Assembly (NCBI GenBank): GCA_021795795.1
Contig: JAJYPA010000230.1
Location: forward strand, 1-11,772
Reading direction: 5' to 3'
Length of the DNA stretch: 11,772 nucleotides
Origin: Pseudomonadota bacterium
Lineage (GTDB): Bacteria; Pseudomonadota; Gammaproteobacteria; Halothiobacillales; Halothiobacillaceae
Shown: in pieces, positions 1 to 6,638 of the stretch
Numbering within the stretch: the first letter of the stretch is position 1
Layout of the letters: every line of letters starts with the position of its first letter
Translations under genes and position numbers: made by a program
The notes under the pieces: generated by a model
Databases searched by the model: none
The model's input: the letters and a program-made list of their open reading frames with translations, nothing else
What the model was told of the DNA's origin: nothing

Positions 1-2
1 AC

Positions 3-242
3 ACATCTAGCACGGGGCACGGACGCATGTTCGCAGTGACTTGGTCGTCTGGGAAGAAGCTGACCGTGCGACTTGATCAGGGAATATCCTATTGGCGGAC
101 AGCGTACAAAAATGTTCGCCAAGCTGGTCACTTCGATCTGCATAACAATGAAACCCAATCGCAAGGCCAGAGTTTGGCGGAATTGAGAATCGACATCGAG
201 GGCTCCCAATTGCCCACTCAGTTATTCCTCAAAGTTCGATGA
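3..242 (+). CDS. 3' end of an unidentified gene, cut by the window edge
   Basis: A reading frame is open from the left edge to a TGA at 240-242. The first ATG inside the window is at 27, but the frame is open upstream of it, so this is more likely the last ~80 residues of a longer protein than a 71-residue gene. The visible sequence has a beta-rich look, with alternating hydrophobic residues (FAVTWSSGKKLTVRLDQG followed by ISYWR), as in the terminal barrel or sandwich of a large enzyme. I do not recognise the family. It runs in the same direction as the SIR2-STAND operon but is separated from it by 240 bases and repeat R1, so it is probably not part of that operon. It could be the end of another island gene. 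A chance open frame remains possible because only 80 codons are visible. Confidence 0.45.
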   Translation, partial: TSSTGHGRMFAVTWSSGKKLTVRLDQGISYWRTAYKNVRQAGHFDLHNNETQSQGQSLAELRIDIEGSQLPTQLFLKVR

Positions 243-255
243 CAATGACGGCAGG

Positions 256-360
256 GCAGCGGAAGCGGTCATTCCCTTCGAGAACAGGAACGAGTAATCT
301 GGGTCTGGAAGTTGGCATTTGGTGATGGCACCGCAAACTACTGGAGTTCGGCCATAGCGG
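256..360 (+). repeat. Degenerate intergenic repeat, copy R1
   Basis: This stretch of about 105 bases recurs at 6477-6582 (R2) in the same orientation. Both start GCAGCGG and both carry GGTGATGG followed by an AACTAC..GGAGTTCGGCCAT block. The right-hand 43 bases (318-360 against 6540-6582) match at 36 positions without gaps by hand count; the left part aligns more loosely and needs one gap. The reverse complement of its right end (CCGCTATGGCCGAACTCC) nearly equals the start of S1 at 4933 (CCGCTATTGCGAACTCC), so R1 and S1 look like inverted copies of one family. I see no coding potential here. Function unknown. Confidence 0.7.
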
Positions 361-482
361 AAGTATCAGTTGGATAGAGAATGCGCTCGCTATTTGCTTA
401 ACAGAAGGCGTGTGCAGATTCTTCCTATGATATTTTTGGCCTAACAAGTATCACTTTGAATACAGGAATTAATTAATCGGGG

Positions 483-3400
483 GTGCTGGTGAATGACAAC
501 GCTGTAGATGAATTGCTGAAGGCGCTTGCTGAACGGCGCCCACTAGTGCTTTTCCTTGGCGAGGATACCTGGTCATCCGTAGAACACCCCGACCCAATAC
601 TTTCGCATCTGCTAAATCGGATCGGACGTGCTGACGAATATGCCACATCGGGTTGGACGGCCGTGCTCAAGGAAAAAGGGCTTTCCGCTGGTGATATGGA
701 ATGGATTACAGAGCGCTTTCAACGAAATGTTCAGCCGGTGGAAATGCAGGAACTATTGAGCATTGCTTGGAGTGCTGTGTTTACCACTTCAATCGATCCG
801 ACGTTGGTGAGGCGGATCGAGACACATGGGCGGCAGCCAGAGTCGATATTAGACAGAGAGCATTTCGCTCGTACTCCTCGGAGCCAATCGCGCCCCCCGT
901 TTTATTACCTGTTTGGGCGCTCTGATGAAACACATAGTGAATCCAAGAGTCCATGTACACGCATCGAATTGCGCACACGCACCGCTACGCATGCGAATAA
1001 CATGCTTAACCGAATAGCGGAAACAGTCACACCGTTAGGGCTACTTATAGTGGAAGGCTTCTCTCCTGGACGTGACTGGCTTGCCATCGATGATCTCCTC
1101 GCACCATTGTCTACTGATGACGGCCTGAAAATACTGTGGTTTGGTACAACACAGCCAGTTCATTCGGAGTTTTTCACGGAGATGGTTGATAAAGGCTCTC
1201 TCATTCCTTGCAAGAAACGCCTCATTGACGTTATCGCTGAACCCCATGCAAGGAAGCTTCTCGAAAGGTCAGCTGCAATTTTTCCGGATGGCCCTGGCGT
1301 CATTTCCATTAACGACCACAAATTCATTAACGTTTCTCCGACCCTTCGGCTGCGTGTAGAAGCATCCGCTGCCATAATAGATGATACATGGACAGATGAA
1401 TTGCCGCAGCTCCATTATATTGACGCAGCGGAAGCCTTTAGACGATTCCATGGTGATATTGATGGTCTACGAAATCTGATCGAGGGCGTAGGGCAGGGTT
1501 TTGCCATTGAACGGGACTTCGAAAGTAAACTATGGATCGCGCTCAACAACATATTGCGCGATCAAACTGACAGACTACTGATTCTTCATGGGCAGTCTGG
1601 TACAGGCAAGACCGTGGCCATGGCGCGACTTGCGTATAACTTGAGGACGATTCGTCATCTCCCTGTTTTGTTTTCATACGGGCGGATTCCACAGGCTATA
1701 GATATTGAGAAGTTCTGTAGTGAGGCAGAATTAGCAGGTGCACCGTACACAGTCATCCTGTGCGACGCTAACGTAGAATTAGAACGTTATCGAGATTTTT
1801 CAAATGCTCTTAAAAGTAAGGGGCGGCGAGTTCTAGTGATCGGAACGTGCTATCGAATGGAGTCAGAACATTTGGGGTCCAGATTTGAATTGATCGAGGC
1901 CAATATTGACGTGTCACCAAGTGAGTCCGAAGCACTAAAATCTCTTGTCACGAAATTCGGCGGAGATATCGAAGTTCTCCAGGGGAAAGCCCTTCAGAGG
2001 GGATATGCTTTAGCGCTTATATACAGAATATTATCAGCTAGTAGACAACGTATAATATCAGGCGTGAGTGGAGAGGCTCGCGCAGCGGAGACTCAGCTAC
2101 GGGAACGTGCTCGAAAGATGCCGGTTTCAAGATTTCGTTCAGCTCTAGCCGAACAGCTGATAGCTGCAGGACTTCACAATGAGACGTTTACATTATTTGA
2201 CCCCGATCACGACGGTGCTGAGTTTGGTACAGATGCACCAGGTCGTCTGATTGACTATGTGATGGTAGTAGGCCGCCTCAACTGCTTAATCCCAGTTAAT
2301 CTGCTCATTCGGGTGCTCCGTGGCAAATGCAGCTACCTTGATATAAGCCAAATTAGCGACCTCTTTCGTGAACTTGACTTATTTCGCTGGCGCATGGTGG
2401 ATAACGAAGGGAGCGATCTACTGATTGCTCCTCGGCTTCAACTTGAAGCTGAGCTGATTTGCCGTCGCCGTCTTGGCGATATTGATAGAGAACTTGATTA
2501 CCTGCTTGAATTGATAGAGGGCGTTCGCGATAACCATGTGGATAAGTCTGCCGAAGTCCACTTTTTGCTCGACCTTCTTCAGAAGCTGGACAAAAAAGGA
2601 CCGAGAAAGAATGCCTACGCGAAAGGCTACGCCAGAATTGCAGAGTCACTCACTACGCTTCGGACTCGATATCAGGTTCGAGATGCGAGCCTCATGTTGC
2701 AGGAGTCGGCATTTCGACGAGCGGCTATTTTATGGTATCGACATGACAACTCGCAAGGAGGGGAACAGCAGTCTAATGATTACAGAGACAGGCTTTTGGA
2801 TGAGGCGAGGGAGGTCGTTGAGCTTGCTATTAGCCAGATTTCTAAAGGCAATTTGCGTGCAGGTCGCAAAACCAAAGTTAACCTGTATGTTGAGCGTGCA
2901 TCAATATATGGGTACTTGGCAGTGGGTAGCGCGAGATCTGGCGCCACGCAGGACGAGGTTTGGTCTGCCTATCTGGCGGCGCGTGTCGCTGTTTCGTGTG
3001 CAACCGCTATTTCTGGAAATTATTATCCTCTCGACATTGGGCTGTGGACACCGGTAGATATTCTGGGTAGTAACGTTCTTTCAGCCGAACAAATCGCGGA
3101 AATGAGGGTGGATATCTACTCCACGCTTGATCAGGTTGATCCAGATCTGCTTCCACCCTCTCAGCTTGAGCATTATGAGCAGCGTCGGCTCAAAGTTAGC
3201 GACGTACTGGCGGATCTAACCATGAAGGATGACGCATACTCCCATTTGGAATCTATCAACCCAGCCGTGACATATTTTCTTCGAGCACGCAGCATGTGCC
3301 CAGAAATTTTTGGCGAGCCAGAGGGGCCGTTCTCCCGTGCGATACAAGAAAAGGCTGGAGCGGCTGCGCGTTTTTTAGGGGAGCGATTATCAGACATCGC

Positions 3401-3935
3401 TTCTGATATTCGATGCCTGCATTTGCTTCTTCAGGTGCAATGGGTCGCCGCGACAGGGAGCCGGCTCTTACGTGGTGAACGCGGGGCGGTCCCGTTTGAT
3501 GTGAAGACCCGTGCGGAAATCCTTAAAACGGTATCCCTTCTAAACTCTGCTGCAGGGGATAGTGCACGATCTCAATTTCGCTTTCTCGAAGCAACACTGG
3601 CATGGATGGGGAGGGATAGAGAACGAGCTAGGTTAATGTGGAGGGCGCTTTCTGATGACACTGAGTTTGAGGATGCATCAAGAGTGGTTCGACGTCTATA
3701 TGTTGCAGACACGAATGGACAGCCCAAACAATTTAGGGGTCGTTTACTTAAGCAACGGAATGAGACTCACTGGCTGATAGGTGTTGAGGAATTGAAAGTG
3801 GACATCGATCTCCTATCGCGCGATTTCAGAGATGTTGATTTGCAGCGAGGTCGAGAGCTTAGAGATTTTGTTATCGCGTTTAATTACTTGGGGCCAATTG
3901 CCGATCCAATTTCGCGGTATCGGGAGAAATCGTGA
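483..3935 (+). CDS. SIR2-like / STAND P-loop ATPase with helical and OB-like C-terminus, putative anti-phage sensor-effector
   Basis: An 1150-residue cytoplasmic-looking protein with no signal peptide or membrane segment. Residues ~1-255 resemble a divergent SIR2-like domain: a first strand LVLFLGED (21-28) where SIR2 has its GAG loop, TTSID (101-105) in place of TTNYD, FGR (144-146) where the catalytic HG would fall, and LLIVEGFSPGRDW (187-199) like the late SIR2 strand-loop. Residues ~320-560 are a P-loop ATPase: Walker A GQSGTGKT (370-377), Walker B-like VILCDAN (424-430) and a sensor-like strand VLVIGTCYR (450-458), in the style of STAND switches. About 560-1080 is helical and repeat-like. 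Residues 1084-1143 (FRGRLL to FNYLGPIADP) look like a small OB/cold-shock-type barrel. The start could be GTG 483 or GTG 489; the second has a better-placed GGGGG just upstream. It overlaps its partner gene by four bases. The coding assignment is secure; the defence role is inferred from architecture and island context, and catalysis by the SIR2-like domain is doubtful. Confidence 0.93.
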   Translation: MLVNDNAVDELLKALAERRPLVLFLGEDTWSSVEHPDPILSHLLNRIGRADEYATSGWTAVLKEKGLSAGDMEWITERFQRNVQPVEMQELLSIAWSAVFTTSIDPTLVRRIETHGRQPESILDREHFARTPRSQSRPPFYYLFGRSDETHSESKSPCTRIELRTRTATHANNMLNRIAETVTPLGLLIVEGFSPGRDWLAIDDLLAPLSTDDGLKILWFGTTQPVHSEFFTEMVDKGSLIPCKKRLIDVIAEPHARKLLERSAAIFPDGPGVISINDHKFINVSPTLRLRVEASAAIIDDTWTDELPQLHYIDAAEAFRRFHGDIDGLRNLIEGVGQGFAIERDFESKLWIALNNILRDQTDRLLILHGQSGTGKTVAMARLAYNLRTIRHLPVLFSYGRIPQAIDIEKFCSEAELAGAPYTVILCDANVELERYRDFSNALKSKGRRVLVIGTCYRMESEHLGSRFELIEANIDVSPSESEALKSLVTKFGGDIEVLQGKALQRGYALALIYRILSASRQRIISGVSGEARAAETQLRERARKMPVSRFRSALAEQLIAAGLHNETFTLFDPDHDGAEFGTDAPGRLIDYVMVVGRLNCLIPVNLLIRVLRGKCSYLDISQISDLFRELDLFRWRMVDNEGSDLLIAPRLQLEAELICRRRLGDIDRELDYLLELIEGVRDNHVDKSAEVHFLLDLLQKLDKKGPRKNAYAKGYARIAESLTTLRTRYQVRDASLMLQESAFRRAAILWYRHDNSQGGEQQSNDYRDRLLDEAREVVELAISQISKGNLRAGRKTKVNLYVERASIYGYLAVGSARSGATQDEVWSAYLAARVAVSCATAISGNYYPLDIGLWTPVDILGSNVLSAEQIAEMRVDIYSTLDQVDPDLLPPSQLEHYEQRRLKVSDVLADLTMKDDAYSHLESINPAVTYFLRARSMCPEIFGEPEGPFSRAIQEKAGAAARFLGERLSDIASDIRCLHLLLQVQWVAATGSRLLRGERGAVPFDVKTRAEILKTVSLLNSAAGDSARSQFRFLEATLAWMGRDRERARLMWRALSDDTEFEDASRVVRRLYVADTNGQPKQFRGRLLKQRNETHWLIGVEELKVDIDLLSRDFRDVDLQRGRELRDFVIAFNYLGPIADPISRYREKS
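3922..3927 (+). promoter_or_regulatory. Ribosome binding site of the partner gene
   Basis: GGGAGA lies within the last codons of the SIR2-STAND gene, four bases before the GTG at 3932. It supports that GTG as the real start and fits re-initiation by ribosomes ending on the upstream gene. Confidence 0.6.
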
Positions 3936-4846
3936 ACTTTAGCTCGGTGCTGAGTAGCTATGCAACACTAAAGAGGCGACTGGTCGTTCATGTTGGCGCT
4001 AGCGCGTTAGATGATATTACGGTTGATGTGCCTCGCTGCAAAAACGATGAGCTTTCCTTTCTGCGGCTTATTGTATGGGCATATGTCGCCATAAATGAAA
4101 CTGGGAAGATTCCGCTAGGATTCCTAAAAGAACTCCCACCCTTGAGTAACTACGACCCACTTATGCCGCATGTGCATGCGTTAAGGACGTGGATGAGTCA
4201 CAACCTTTCCTTTACAAAGAAACATGATCTGCGGACTCTTAGAGTTGCAACAAGTTGGTTTCTCTCGTCGTGTGGTAAGGGTACGCCGTCAACATCGCAA
4301 GAGTGGGAGAAATGCTTTACGACACTTTGCCGTGAGCTTTATGAACTCTTTGCAAAGGCAACCGACGCATGCGATGCATTCATTACTGCCACCGATGGGC
4401 CCTCCCTAATAGAACAACTAAGGAAGCGGATAGATAGAAAATGGGAGGCTTATCGCTTTGATCAATATGTGCAAGATGCGGCATATCGGCTTGGTTATTC
4501 TGGATTGAATGCCGTTAGTATTAGGCAGCGCCATCTTGATCAGTGGCGCAAAGTTGTAGCTGCCGCTGATGATCAATCGATTGAACGGCTTCTTACCTTG
4601 GCTGTAGAGGCAAGTCTCGTGGAGTTCATGAGCGGTGCGCTTCCGCTGACCTCGCTAGAAATTCTTCAGCAGATTAAGTGTGATGACCCAATAAAATTAG
4701 CTGCGGTGATGCTTATCCTCAAGCAACAACCGTATGCTGTGCGACTGGAAAGTCTTATCCAAGCTGCATTTCAACATCTAAATTCAGGCGAAACGGGCCA
4801 AAGCAAAGACCATAACGCAGTCAGTTTCGAGAAACCCGGTGGGTAA
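3932..4846 (+). CDS. Unrecognised 304-residue helical partner of the SIR2-STAND protein
   Basis: The gene starts with a GTG that shares bases with the TGA of the upstream gene (GTGA), a strong sign of translational coupling and of a shared function or complex. The protein is soluble-looking and mostly alpha-helical by composition, with no signal peptide, no clear membrane span, no P-loop and no nuclease motif that I can see. A charged helical stretch runs over residues ~160-208 (starting IEQLRKRIDRKWEAYRF and ending near RHLDQWRKV), and the last ~18 residues are polar and probably disordered. I do not recognise a family. In known two-gene STAND or SIR2 systems the small partner can be a regulator, inhibitor or effector; which applies here is unknown. 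It ends 86 bases before repeat S1, so the operon appears to stop here. Confidence 0.87.
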   Translation: MNFSSVLSSYATLKRRLVVHVGASALDDITVDVPRCKNDELSFLRLIVWAYVAINETGKIPLGFLKELPPLSNYDPLMPHVHALRTWMSHNLSFTKKHDLRTLRVATSWFLSSCGKGTPSTSQEWEKCFTTLCRELYELFAKATDACDAFITATDGPSLIEQLRKRIDRKWEAYRFDQYVQDAAYRLGYSGLNAVSIRQRHLDQWRKVVAAADDQSIERLLTLAVEASLVEFMSGALPLTSLEILQQIKCDDPIKLAAVMLILKQQPYAVRLESLIQAAFQHLNSGETGQSKDHNAVSFEKPGG

Positions 4847-4932
4847 TCGCGTACTCTGCACGCACCTTCGGTTAAATCCCTGCGTCTAGTACTGTGCATG
4901 GAGCCGACAAACATTTGGATGCACGCCAACTT

Positions 4933-5024
4933 CCGCTATTGCGAACTCCTAAGGGAGACGATGCTCACTTTGAATGACCGCCTTGTGTCACTTGCTTTAC
5001 GCTGCTGAATGACTGCAATCAGTC
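4933..5024 (-). repeat. Degenerate intergenic repeat, copy S1 (inverted relative to R1)
   Basis: Bases 4957-5024 match 11104-11171 (S2) without gaps at 57 of 68 positions by hand count, including TTTGAATGACCGC-like and GCTGCTGAATGAC blocks. Upstream, 4933-4949 reads CCGCTATTGCGAACTCC, nearly identical to the reverse complement of the right end of R1. The repeat lies between the SIR2-STAND operon and the recombinase pseudogene. I see no gene in 4847-5092 apart from this element. Confidence 0.7.
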
Positions 5025-5092
5025 TGATACCGCCCTTTCCGGCAGCGGTGAGAGAATGACCCTCTACCTCGCCTCACATGGGAGATTGTGTC

Positions 5093-5722
5093 ATGCAAGC
5101 CAAGGACTATTCAACCTATTCCTCCTCCGCACCCTGGAACAAGGGCAAGATCGTCGGCCAAAAACGCCCCTTCAAGCTGCAAGAGGTCTGAGCCATCCGC
5201 ATCCGCCTGCAACTGGCGTCACGGGTCCGAGACCTCGCACTTTTTGACCTGGCGATCGACAGCAAGCTGCGTGGCTGCGATCTGATTGCCCTGCGCGTCA
5301 GTGACGTCACACACGGGCAAAGTGTTTTACATCGTGCCATCGTACTCCAGCGCAAGACGCGACGCCCCGTCCAATTCGAGATCACCGAACCTACGCGGGC
5401 AGCAGTGGCCGCCTGGATCGAAAAGGCGGGTCTGCGGCAAAACGATTCCCTTTTCCCCAGCAGGAAGCACGACTCTCCGCACCTGTCGACTCGACAGTAC
5501 GCGTGGATCGTCGACCGGTGGGTGCGATCCATCGATCTGGATCCTGCAGAGTATGGCACCCACACCCTACGGCGTACCAAGGCGACGCTGATCTACAAGC
5601 GCACCAAGAATCTACGGGCGGTTCAGCTCTTGTTGGGGCACACTAAGCTCGAGAGCACCGTCCGCTACTTGGGAATCGAGGTCGACGACGCCCTGGAGAT
5701 CGCAGAGCAGATGGAGGTGTAG
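5093..5722 (+). pseudogene. Short tyrosine recombinase (phage-type integrase) interrupted by one in-frame TGA
   Basis: Reading from ATG 5093, the frame encodes 209 residues of a compact tyrosine site-specific recombinase but contains TGA at codon 33 (5189-5191). Past it, the same frame is open to TAG 5720-5722. All catalytic landmarks are present in order: Arg60 (SKLRGCDL), Lys88 (LQRKTRR), the HxxR box His157/Arg160 (GTHTLRR), His183 (LLLGHTK) and the nucleophile Tyr192 (VRYLGIEVDD). From memory, relatives of this ~200-residue family carry Trp at this point (a motif like KLKEIWAIRIRLQL), so a single TGG-to-TGA change explains the stop. No ATG, GTG or TTG in this frame between the stop and Arg60 would rescue the catalytic arginine; the next usable start is GTG 5405, which would lack it. 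It probably once acted in island or cassette movement. It is now likely inactive unless the stop is read through or is a sequencing error. Confidence 0.85.
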
Positions 5723-5752
5723 ACAGGACCATTCCTTGAGATAGTGCAATAG

Positions 5753-6007
5753 ATGCCCTATCCTAAGTCTATGACGACGTATCCCTCGGTGGACGATTGG
5801 CGTATACGCATCAACGGTCGAGAGCCACACCCCCTGCCGCACGTCCACGTCCAATTCCTGGATGGGTCACGGGTGTCCTTGGCCATCGAAACCGGGGAAT
5901 TGCTCTCGGGCTTTGTGACACCACGGAAGCGATTGGCACCCGTACGTGCCTGGATAGCGGCGCGTCGAGATACGTTGCTGGCGGAATACCGGAGGCTGAA
6001 CCCATGA
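5753..6007 (+). CDS. DUF4160-type small protein, possible toxin of a toxin-antitoxin pair
   Basis: An 84-residue protein with the hallmark of the DUF4160 family: a proline-flanked histidine motif PHPLPHVHV (residues 25-33), a short beta strand region (SRVSLAIETGELLSGF) and a C-terminal basic helix ending in WIAARRDTLLAEYRRLNP. The length is typical. Genes of this family often sit next to DUF2442 genes and are predicted as type II toxin-antitoxin pairs; the biochemical activity is, to my knowledge, not firmly established. The stop codon overlaps the ATG of the next gene (ATGA at 6004-6007). Start ATG 5753 lies 31 bases after the recombinase pseudogene; ATG 5771 is an alternative and neither has a strong ribosome site. 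Base composition matches the GC-richer recombinase block rather than the STAND genes. Confidence 0.85.
   Translation: MPYPKSMTTYPSVDDWRIRINGREPHPLPHVHVQFLDGSRVSLAIETGELLSGFVTPRKRLAPVRAWIAARRDTLLAEYRRLNP
5991..5995 (+). promoter_or_regulatory. Ribosome binding site that fixes the DUF2442-HTH start
   Basis: GGAGG lies eight bases before ATG 6004. It selects that ATG over the longer open frame beginning at 5797, which would overlap the DUF4160 gene for more than 200 bases. Confidence 0.7.
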
Positions 6008-6453
6008 ATCACGCTCCACAAATTCGCAAGGTCGAGATCACCGGGCCATTGCAGATCACCCTCGAGTGGTCCACAGGAGAGACCTATGTGACGGACCTAA
6101 GCGGCACCATTGGACCCAAGAGGGAGGGAGATCCCTTTGCCGCTCTTCACGATCCGGCGATTTTCGCGCAAGCACAAAGCGACGAGTGGGGAGACGGCCT
6201 GAGTTGGCCCGACGGCCTAGACCTGGGAGCGGACCAACTTTACAGTCTTGGTCGCCAGCAGGCTGGCCTGCCCACTCGCGAGGACTTTGCCGCATGGATA
6301 GAGCGTAACCAGCTGAGTCTGAGCCAGGCTGCCCAGGCTATCGGCATGACCCGACGCATGATTGCCTACTACAAAAGTGGGGCCAGACCCATACCGAAGA
6401 CTGTTTGGCTGGCGTGTATCGGCTACGAATCATTGAGGCACAAGGCCGCATGA
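6004..6453 (+). CDS. DUF2442 protein with C-terminal helix-turn-helix, likely antitoxin/autoregulator
   Basis: A 149-residue protein. Residues ~6-80 fit DUF2442: LEWSTGETYVTDLSG, an F..L.D segment and SWPDGLDLGADQLY. Residues ~93-143 form an XRE-like helix-turn-helix: AAWIERNQLSLSQAAQAIGM, then TRRMIAYYKSGARPIPKTVW. The frame stays open back to 5797, but the strong GGAGG at 5991 and the ATGA overlap with the DUF4160 gene argue for ATG 6004. In toxin-antitoxin logic the DNA-binding partner would neutralise the small protein and repress the operon; this is inferred from gene order and the HTH. The order here would be toxin first, antitoxin second, as in HigBA-like modules. It ends 186 bases before the convergent end of the DUF4062 gene, with R2 between them. 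Confidence 0.88.
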   Translation: MNHAPQIRKVEITGPLQITLEWSTGETYVTDLSGTIGPKREGDPFAALHDPAIFAQAQSDEWGDGLSWPDGLDLGADQLYSLGRQQAGLPTREDFAAWIERNQLSLSQAAQAIGMTRRMIAYYKSGARPIPKTVWLACIGYESLRHKAA

Positions 6454-6476
6454 TCCAATGCTGATTGGGCGCTTTT

Positions 6477-6582
6477 GCAGCGGGAGTCGACCTTCTCGTG
6501 CAGATTGCGGAGGAGTAATATCGAGCCAATAAGCTGACGTTCGGTGATGGCTCCACGAACTACCGGAGTTCGGCCATTCCGG
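6477..6582 (+). repeat. Degenerate intergenic repeat, copy R2
   Basis: Same orientation as R1 (256-360), with GCAGCGG at the left and TCGGTGATGGCTCCACGAAC followed by TACCGGAGTTCGGCCATTCCGG at the right. The left part differs from R1 more than the right part. The reverse complement of 6563-6575 (GGCCGAACTCCGG) matches 12 of 13 bases at 11086-11098 in S2. It fills most of the convergent gap between the DUF2442-HTH gene and the DUF4062-STAND gene. Confidence 0.7.
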
Positions 6583-6638
6583 TCAAAGTAAGCAATCTCT
6601 TGATCTGCCCGTGGTATGCTGGGAATCTGGCGATATCA

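Noticed and set aside
394..431. TTGCTT and TATGAT as a sigma-70 promoter for the SIR2-STAND operon
   Set aside because: The two boxes are 26 bases apart, well outside usable spacing, and no better -35 is visible for the TATGAT.
229..447. 72-residue minus-strand frame upstream of the SIR2-STAND gene
   Set aside because: It runs through repeat R1, has no recognisable motif and looks like chance.
2536..3057. 173-residue plus-strand frame inside the SIR2-STAND gene
   Set aside because: It lies fully within the large gene in another frame, with no recognisable domain and a composition typical of an out-of-frame reading.
5116..5580. 154-residue minus-strand frame across the recombinase
   Set aside because: It is antisense to the conserved recombinase frame; its Arg/Ser-rich composition is what antisense reading of that gene yields.
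5797..6003. Longer 218-residue version of the DUF2442-HTH protein starting at 5797
   Set aside because: The extra 69 residues overlap the DUF4160 gene in another frame, show no domain-like pattern, and a GGAGG site with an ATGA overlap supports ATG 6004.
6455..6476. Hairpin CCAAT-GCTG-ATTGG followed by GCGCTTTT after the DUF2442-HTH gene, possible terminator
   Set aside because: The stem is only five AT-leaning pairs and the T-run is short and displaced, so it is too weak to call.
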